In this document: in pieces, positions 6,468-7,833 of the stretch
Layout: each line of letters begins with the position of its first letter
Numbering within the stretch: the first letter of the stretch is position 1
NCBI GenBank assembly: GCA_023301405.1
Contig: JALZUX010000304.1
Location: 1 to 7,833 of the forward strand
Source: Granulosicoccaceae bacterium
GTDB lineage: Bacteria; Pseudomonadota; Gammaproteobacteria; Granulosicoccales; Granulosicoccaceae
Reading direction: 5' to 3'
Length of the DNA stretch: 7,833 nt
Made by a program: the position numbers and the translations under genes
Notes under the pieces: model-generated
What the model saw: the letters and a program-made list of their open reading frames with translations, nothing else
Told to the model about the DNA's origin: nothing
Database searches by the model: none

Positions 6468-6794
6468 ATGACGCCCAACGAAAAATCACCCTCGTCAGAT
6501 AACATTGACGACATGCTTGAAAACGCCAGGCAGGCAACTGCTTTGCTAAAGGCCATGGCCCATGAAGGACGCCTTATCATTTTTTGTCGGCTAGCAGAAG
6601 GTGAATGTGCTGATAGTGATCTTGAAGAAATGCTGTCAGCCAGGCAAGCCGCGGTCTCACAACAATTATCCAGGCTTCGCCTTGAAGGCATGGTCACCAC
6701 CAGACGCGACGGCAAAGCAATCTATTATTCAATCAAAGATGACCGCGTCAAACAGATGATAGACACCGTATACAAACTGTTTTGCGATAAGTAA
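6468..6794 (+). CDS. ArsR-family transcriptional repressor, BigR/SqrR-like thiol redox sensor
   Basis: The 108-residue protein is a winged helix-turn-helix of ArsR type. LLKAMAHEGRLIIFCRLAEGE (26-46) begins the domain, the recognition helix is around RQAAVSQQLSRLRLEG (59-74), and the wing is TTRRDGKAIYYSI. Metal-site motifs such as CVC are absent. Instead C40 and C106 stand 66 residues apart, matching the cysteine pair of BigR/SqrR/YgaV regulators, which sense persulfides or sulfide by forming a (poly)sulfide bridge and then release DNA. C47 is an additional cysteine. AGG about seven bases before the ATG is a modest ribosome site. The family is certain; sulfur sensing is inferred from cysteine spacing and sequence resemblance. 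The downstream methyltransferase-like gene is a possible target. Confidence 0.9.
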   Translation: MTPNEKSPSSDNIDDMLENARQATALLKAMAHEGRLIIFCRLAEGECADSDLEEMLSARQAAVSQQLSRLRLEGMVTTRRDGKAIYYSIKDDRVKQMIDTVYKLFCDK

Positions 6795-6873
6795 CCCGCC
6801 ACGGGCAGGCACACTATTGACCGATTGCTATGCCCAAGCGTTACCACCGAGGGCCATCGCCGCCACAGACAGG

Positions 6874-6904
6874 TTTTGGTTGACGAGCCTCGACTTAACC
6901 AAAA
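6874..6904. repeat. Inverted repeat TTTTGGTT / AACCAAAA
   Basis: Eight-base perfect arms (6874-6881 and 6897-6904) surround 15 bases, about 80 bases after the ArsR stop. No T run follows on either strand, so it is not a standard terminator. It could be an RNA hairpin in an arsR-methyltransferase transcript or a regulator site. Confidence 0.4.
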
Positions 6905-6939
6905 GGGGTCACGCTGCAAGAAAAGGCCTTTGCGCCACC

Positions 6940-6970
6940 TTAACACTGAGACTACCAGCCCTGTTACTAT
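6940..6970 (+). promoter_or_regulatory. Weak candidate promoter for the methyltransferase-like gene
   Basis: TTAACA (6940-6945, five of six) is followed after 19 bases by TACTAT (6965-6970, four of six). The spacing is long. The -10 lies within GTTACTAT, the sequence shared with the palindrome upstream of arsR, so regulator binding here would block it. Confidence 0.25.
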
Positions 6971-7046
6971 GGTAGGTTTTGTCGGCAGGGCCTGCGCCGG
7001 AATTCTATTCCCGGTTAAAAAAGTCTCTATCGCAGATTTCAACCAT

Positions 7047-7051
7047 AGGGG
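7047..7051 (+). promoter_or_regulatory. Ribosome binding site deciding a TTG start
   Basis: AGGGG lies eight bases before a TTG at 7060. It is the clearest Shine-Dalgarno in this part of the window and supports starting the membrane methyltransferase-like gene there rather than at the upstream TTG (6979). Confidence 0.6.
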
Positions 7052-7059
7052 TCGCTGTT

Positions 7060-7509
7060 TTGTTAAAAATTCCACCGCCGATTATCGCTGCAGTTGTCGC
7101 ACTGTGCATGTGGCTTCTTAGCCGCCACCTGCCGTTGTTTAGTTTCCCCTACCAGTGGTTTAACTACCCGGGTTATCTGCTTATTGTTGCAGGGCTGTCG
7201 CTTGACCTGATCGCCGCCATCCAGTTTCATCGTGCAAAGACTACCATCAACCCGTTACGGCCCGAAAACAGCAGCTCAGTCGTTACCACCGGCCTCTACA
7301 GGTTTACCCGAAACCCCATGTACCTTGGCATGCTGACCGCATTATTTGGTTTTGCTTTTTTACTTAAATCACTTTCAGGCTTTTTGGCGTTGCCGGTTTT
7401 TGTACTGCTGATAAACCAGCTGCAAATTATTCCTGAAGAAAAAACACTAACGCAACTGTTCGGTGATTCTTATCAGGAATACCTCAACAAGGTAAGACGC
7501 TGGTTGTAA
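7060..7509 (+). CDS. Isoprenylcysteine carboxyl methyltransferase-like integral membrane protein
   Basis: From the TTG at 7060 the product has 149 residues and begins (M)LKIPPP, the usual opening of this small bacterial family. The frame extends to a TTG at 6979, but the extra 27 residues look non-conserved and lack a ribosome site. Membrane segments are predicted at about 6-22, 37-55 and 90-122, the last probably a helical hairpin. The cofactor region shows TGLYRFTRNPMYLG (R84-N-P86, Y88) and then PEEKTLTQLFGDSYQEY (E126, E127), matching the ICMT/PEMT-type SAM-dependent methyltransferase core. The substrate is unknown; bacterial members do not necessarily act on prenylated proteins. It lies 265 bases after arsR with no clear terminator between, so partial co-transcription is possible. 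Confidence 0.85.
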   Translation: MLKIPPPIIAAVVALCMWLLSRHLPLFSFPYQWFNYPGYLLIVAGLSLDLIAAIQFHRAKTTINPLRPENSSSVVTTGLYRFTRNPMYLGMLTALFGFAFLLKSLSGFLALPVFVLLINQLQIIPEEKTLTQLFGDSYQEYLNKVRRWL

Positions 7510-7587
7510 GGGATTCCCTCCACGGTGCCACGGCATTAAATCGACCAGTGTTCTGGTTCAAACCTAATTAGACTATTCAGCCCCTCC

Positions 7588-7624
7588 ACATTCCAACCCG
7601 TTCAGTCCCTTTGGGTTGGTGTTT
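7588..7624 (+). terminator. Possible weak terminator after the methyltransferase-like gene
   Basis: CCAACCC (7593-7599) pairs with GGGTTGG (7613-7619), and ACA (7588-7590) with TGT (7620-7622) across a two-base bulge. Only two further T residues follow before a C. The loop is 13 bases. It may be a weak terminator or part of a structured leader of the next gene. Confidence 0.3.
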
Positions 7625-7779
7625 CGACAAAACCTACCACACAGCCATCCGCACTGTGTCTGCTGCAGATCCCAAAGGTCTTTACCCTTGGACCGTGTGT
7701 GTCTGTAGCGGCCAGCCCCTCCAACAGCTAGCCTAAACACCTGCAAAGACTGAAACTAGTGATTACCCTCAAGGAATCA

Positions 7780-7833
7780 ATGAACAATGCTTTGAGAAAC
7801 ACCGAAAACTATAATTTTTCCATAACTATCAGA
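7780..7833 (+). CDS. Start of a possible unidentified gene, cut by the right edge
   Basis: An ATG at 7780 is preceded by AAGGA (7771-7775), a good Shine-Dalgarno at short spacing. The frame stays open for 18 codons to the window edge (MNNALRNTENYNFSITIR). Too little is present to name a family. Confidence 0.5.
   Translation, partial: MNNALRNTENYNFSITIR

Noticed and set aside
6398..6715. 105-codon minus-strand frame antisense to the ArsR gene
   Set aside because: A shadow frame of a well-supported coding sequence, rich in Ser and Arg as expected from antisense reading.
6795..6805. CCCG-CCA-CGGG hairpin as terminator of the ArsR gene
   Set aside because: A four-base stem without a U tract is too weak.
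6825..7121. 98-codon plus-strand frame between arsR and the methyltransferase-like gene
   Set aside because: It overlaps the supported gene in another frame; composition is arginine- and cysteine-rich with no recognisable domain.
7540..7580. GGTTCAAACC as a tRNA T-arm
   Set aside because: The stem is only about three bases and no acceptor, D or anticodon arm can be fitted around it.

Overview
The window is chromosomal DNA of about 48-50% GC (estimated by eye) from a proteobacterium, most likely a marine or environmental gammaproteobacterium. Grounds: DadA-type dehydrogenase, oligopeptidase B-like protease, single-domain DgkA and a BigR/SqrR-type ArsR regulator. The taxonomic call is inference. 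No insertion sequence, phage gene, CRISPR array, rRNA or tRNA was seen.

Left part (1-3664). A D-amino acid dehydrogenase family gene (dadA-like, minus strand) runs off the left edge. Its leader holds a complete tandem glycine riboswitch (1123-1324), so the gene is probably controlled by glycine and may oxidise it. Divergently on the plus strand lies an S9A serine peptidase of the oligopeptidase B type. Its catalytic triad is intact, but several acidic residues tied to cleavage after basic residues appear to be replaced.

Middle (3665-6139). A nitrilase-superfamily amidohydrolase (minus strand) converges on the peptidase gene. A 337-base gap follows, holding at most a doubtful minus-strand reading frame. 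Then come dgkA (diacylglycerol kinase, phospholipid recycling) and a DUF1045/2H-phosphoesterase gene of the kind usually found in phosphonate (phn) clusters, here without phn neighbours.

Right part (6140-7833). A 328-base non-coding stretch holds two short palindromes and a strong intrinsic terminator only about 50 bases before an ArsR-family gene. That regulator carries the cysteine pair (C40, C106) typical of persulfide/redox sensors. Downstream is a small membrane protein of the isoprenylcysteine methyltransferase-like family, best started at a TTG behind a clear Shine-Dalgarno. The window ends with the first 18 codons of a possible further gene after a structured intergenic stretch.

No clearly new multi-gene system is visible. 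The most interesting points are the glycine riboswitch on dadA with a possible competing helix, the altered peptidase specificity pocket, and the regulatory layout around the sulfur-sensor-like ArsR gene.
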